From Ignavibacteriota bacterium (GTDB lineage: Bacteria; Bacteroidota; Ignavibacteria; UBA10030): DNA of 47,962 bases. The position numbers and the translations under genes were made by a program. Shown here piece by piece: positions 46,539 to 47,962 of this stretch. Numbering within the stretch: position 1 is the stretch's first letter; every line of letters starts with the position of its first letter. The notes below the pieces were generated by a model that searched no databases, was not told the origin of the DNA, and saw nothing but the letters and a program-made list of their open reading frames with translations. The stretch is from positions 1 through 47,962 of the forward strand of contig PMZI01000039.1 in assembly GCA_003170475.1 (NCBI GenBank), read 5' to 3'.

Positions 46539-47962
46539 ATGGATACTCTGCAAAAACTGACCCTTCGAGCTGTTCTTGAAAAGAGCGTGACCGAGTTTGC
46601 CGATCGACCGGCATTGTCGGCGGTCGATGGACCGATTCATACCTACTCCTCCCTAAATACTCATATCCAGACGGTGATCACGTTGCTGCGTGACCGCGGG
46701 ATCGTCACAGGCGACAGAGTTGCCTTGCTGAGTGAGAATCGACCCCAGTGGGGGATAGCGTTTTTTGCCATTACGACGATGGGGGCGGTCGCTGTCCCCA
46801 TCCTGCCTGACTTTCAGACGACTGAGATTCATCACATCCTGGCCCATTCTGAATGCAAAGCGGTGTTCGTTTCCAGAAAACTGTACGGGAAGGTGGAAGG
46901 AATCGAGCTGCGCCAGTTGGATACGATCTTTCTGCTCGATGATTTTGCTCCTGTTCCTCCGCGAACAGCGAAAGAGAAACTGATCGATCTGTTGGAGGAG
47001 GGCGGACGCGAGTTCGCACGGCTGAAAGATCGGGCACTGAAATTCGTCGGGCGGATTCATGAGACTGTCGAGGAAGACGACCTGGCAGCGATCGTTTACA
47101 CCTCCGGCACCACGGGACATTCAAAAGGCGTGATGTTGACGCACAAGAACATTGTGTCGGACGCGATGGCAACCCGGCAGATCGTCTCCATCAATTGCGA
47201 AGATCGCCTTCTCTCGATTCTTCCATTGGCGCATATGTATGAATGCAGTCTTGGATTGGTCCTTCCCATACTATCAGGATCTGCGGTCTACTATCTCGAC
47301 AAGCCCCCTTCTGCCGGCGTTTTGGTACCTGCGATGGAGCGTGTGAAACCAACGATCATGCTCTCCGTCCCCCTCGTGATCGAAAAAATGTTTAAGACTC
47401 GGATTCTGCCAATGCTGACTGGCTCGGTGTTTTTGCGCAGCCTGTATCGCGTACCGTTTATCCGGAAACGGCTTCATGGAATTGCGGGAAAGAAGCTTCT
47501 GAAGACGTTCGGCGGTGCTTTGAAACTGTTCTGCATCGGCGGTGCGCCTTTGGCCCCCGAGGTAGAGCAATTTCTGCGCGAAGCGAGATTCCCGTATGCG
47601 ATCGGCTATGGATTGACGGAGACATCACCGCTCGTGGCCGGGACGGGATCCGAAAAGACGAAACGACTTTCGACGGGACCGCCGTTGCCCGGCACCAGTA
47701 TACGGATTAACAATCCCGATGCAAACGGAGAGGGGGAGATTCAGATAAAAGGGCCGACGGTGATGAAGGGATACTACAAGGACCCGACAAGGACCGACGA
47801 CGTGATGACAAAGGACGGATGGTTTCGAAGCGGCGACCTTGGAGTGTTCGACAAGGAGGGGTACCTGTACATCAAGGGAAGGCTGAAGAACATGATCCTG
47901 GGGTCCAACGGCAAGAATATTTACCCCGAGGAATTGGAATCGGTCATCAATGAATCAGAGAT
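46539..47962 (+). CDS. AMP-forming long-chain acyl-CoA ligase, 3' end cut by window
   Basis: 474 codons are visible; the frame runs off the window. ATG at 46539, weak ribosome site. The phosphate loop YTSGTTGHSKGVMLTHKN, the IGYGLTETSPLV motif, TKDGWFRSGDLG, and the region GRLKNMILGSNGKNIYPEELE identify an acyl-CoA synthetase of the long-chain FadD/FAA type. It would activate fatty acids for beta-oxidation or lipid synthesis, in keeping with the acyl-CoA dehydrogenase upstream. The C-terminal catalytic lysine lies beyond the edge. Confidence 0.92.
   Translation, partial: MDTLQKLTLRAVLEKSVTEFADRPALSAVDGPIHTYSSLNTHIQTVITLLRDRGIVTGDRVALLSENRPQWGIAFFAITTMGAVAVPILPDFQTTEIHHILAHSECKAVFVSRKLYGKVEGIELRQLDTIFLLDDFAPVPPRTAKEKLIDLLEEGGREFARLKDRALKFVGRIHETVEEDDLAAIVYTSGTTGHSKGVMLTHKNIVSDAMATRQIVSINCEDRLLSILPLAHMYECSLGLVLPILSGSAVYYLDKPPSAGVLVPAMERVKPTIMLSVPLVIEKMFKTRILPMLTGSVFLRSLYRVPFIRKRLHGIAGKKLLKTFGGALKLFCIGGAPLAPEVEQFLREARFPYAIGYGLTETSPLVAGTGSEKTKRLSTGPPLPGTSIRINNPDANGEGEIQIKGPTVMKGYYKDPTRTDDVMTKDGWFRSGDLGVFDKEGYLYIKGRLKNMILGSNGKNIYPEELESVINESE

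Overview
The window (about 48 kb, moderate GC) looks like a chromosomal segment from an aerobic or facultatively aerobic member of the Bacteroidota/Ignavibacteriota/Chlorobiota superphylum. The pointers are a CcoN-CcoO fusion with a one-haem CcoP, a complete alternative complex III (Act) operon, a DUF4783-type secreted protein, and occasional TTTG / TAnnTTTG-like promoter elements. No single marker here fixes the genus. I saw no phage, transposase, CRISPR array or integrase.

Layout. 1-5 kb: a methionine sulfoxide reductase B, then a leftward pair of secreted proteins (an EF-hand-bearing helical protein and a duplicated GH2-type sugar-binding-domain protein), then a leftward histidine kinase/response regulator pair. 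5.2-9.3 kb: a large lipoprotein with a caspase-like His/Cys arrangement, a GtrA-family membrane protein and a GT-C glycosyltransferase. 9.5-11.4 kb: acetyl-CoA synthetase. 11.5-19.9 kb, leftward: a cbb3 oxidase locus (ccoI, ccoS, ccoNO, ccoQ, ccoP, ccoG, fixH/ccoH, TauE/SafE-like protein). 20.3-35.2 kb, rightward: actA, a small Tat-like ORF, actB, actC, an actD-actE fusion, actF, a membrane cytochrome c, sco, the aa3-type oxidase genes ctaD, ctaE, ctaF and ctaC, an unrecognised eight-helix protein with a C-terminal cytochrome c domain, and ctaB. 35.2-38.2 kb: pyrR-pyrB-pyrC behind a leader with a plausible PyrR-binding loop and terminator. 38.4-43.6 kb: DUF4783 protein, a 1306-residue NtrY-like kinase, and PgeF. 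43.6-45.7 kb: an enoyl-ACP-reductase-like SDR and an acyl-CoA dehydrogenase. 45.7-46.5 kb: a hairpin-rich non-coding stretch, tRNA-Phe, and a second partial copy of the tRNA 3' end. 46.5 kb to the edge: an AMP-forming acyl-CoA ligase cut by the window end.

How it fits together. The 24-kb centre holds two oxygen-reducing systems read outward from one 368-bp control region. The leftward unit encodes a high-affinity cbb3 oxidase with its copper-delivery and assembly factors. The rightward unit encodes a quinol-oxidising, cytochrome-c-reducing Act complex followed by an A2-type cytochrome oxidase that would take its electrons, plus the Sco and haem O synthase needed to build it. Subunit II of that oxidase carries no fused haem c, so the electron carriers are probably the Act-bound cytochromes and the two extra membrane cytochromes in the same operon. 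The rest is lipid/acetate metabolism, pyrimidine synthesis and envelope sensing.

Most noteworthy: the polytopic-membrane/cytochrome-c fusion, the caspase-like lipoprotein, the small Tat-like ORF and ActD-ActE fusion in the Act operon, and the structured RNA region before tRNA-Phe.
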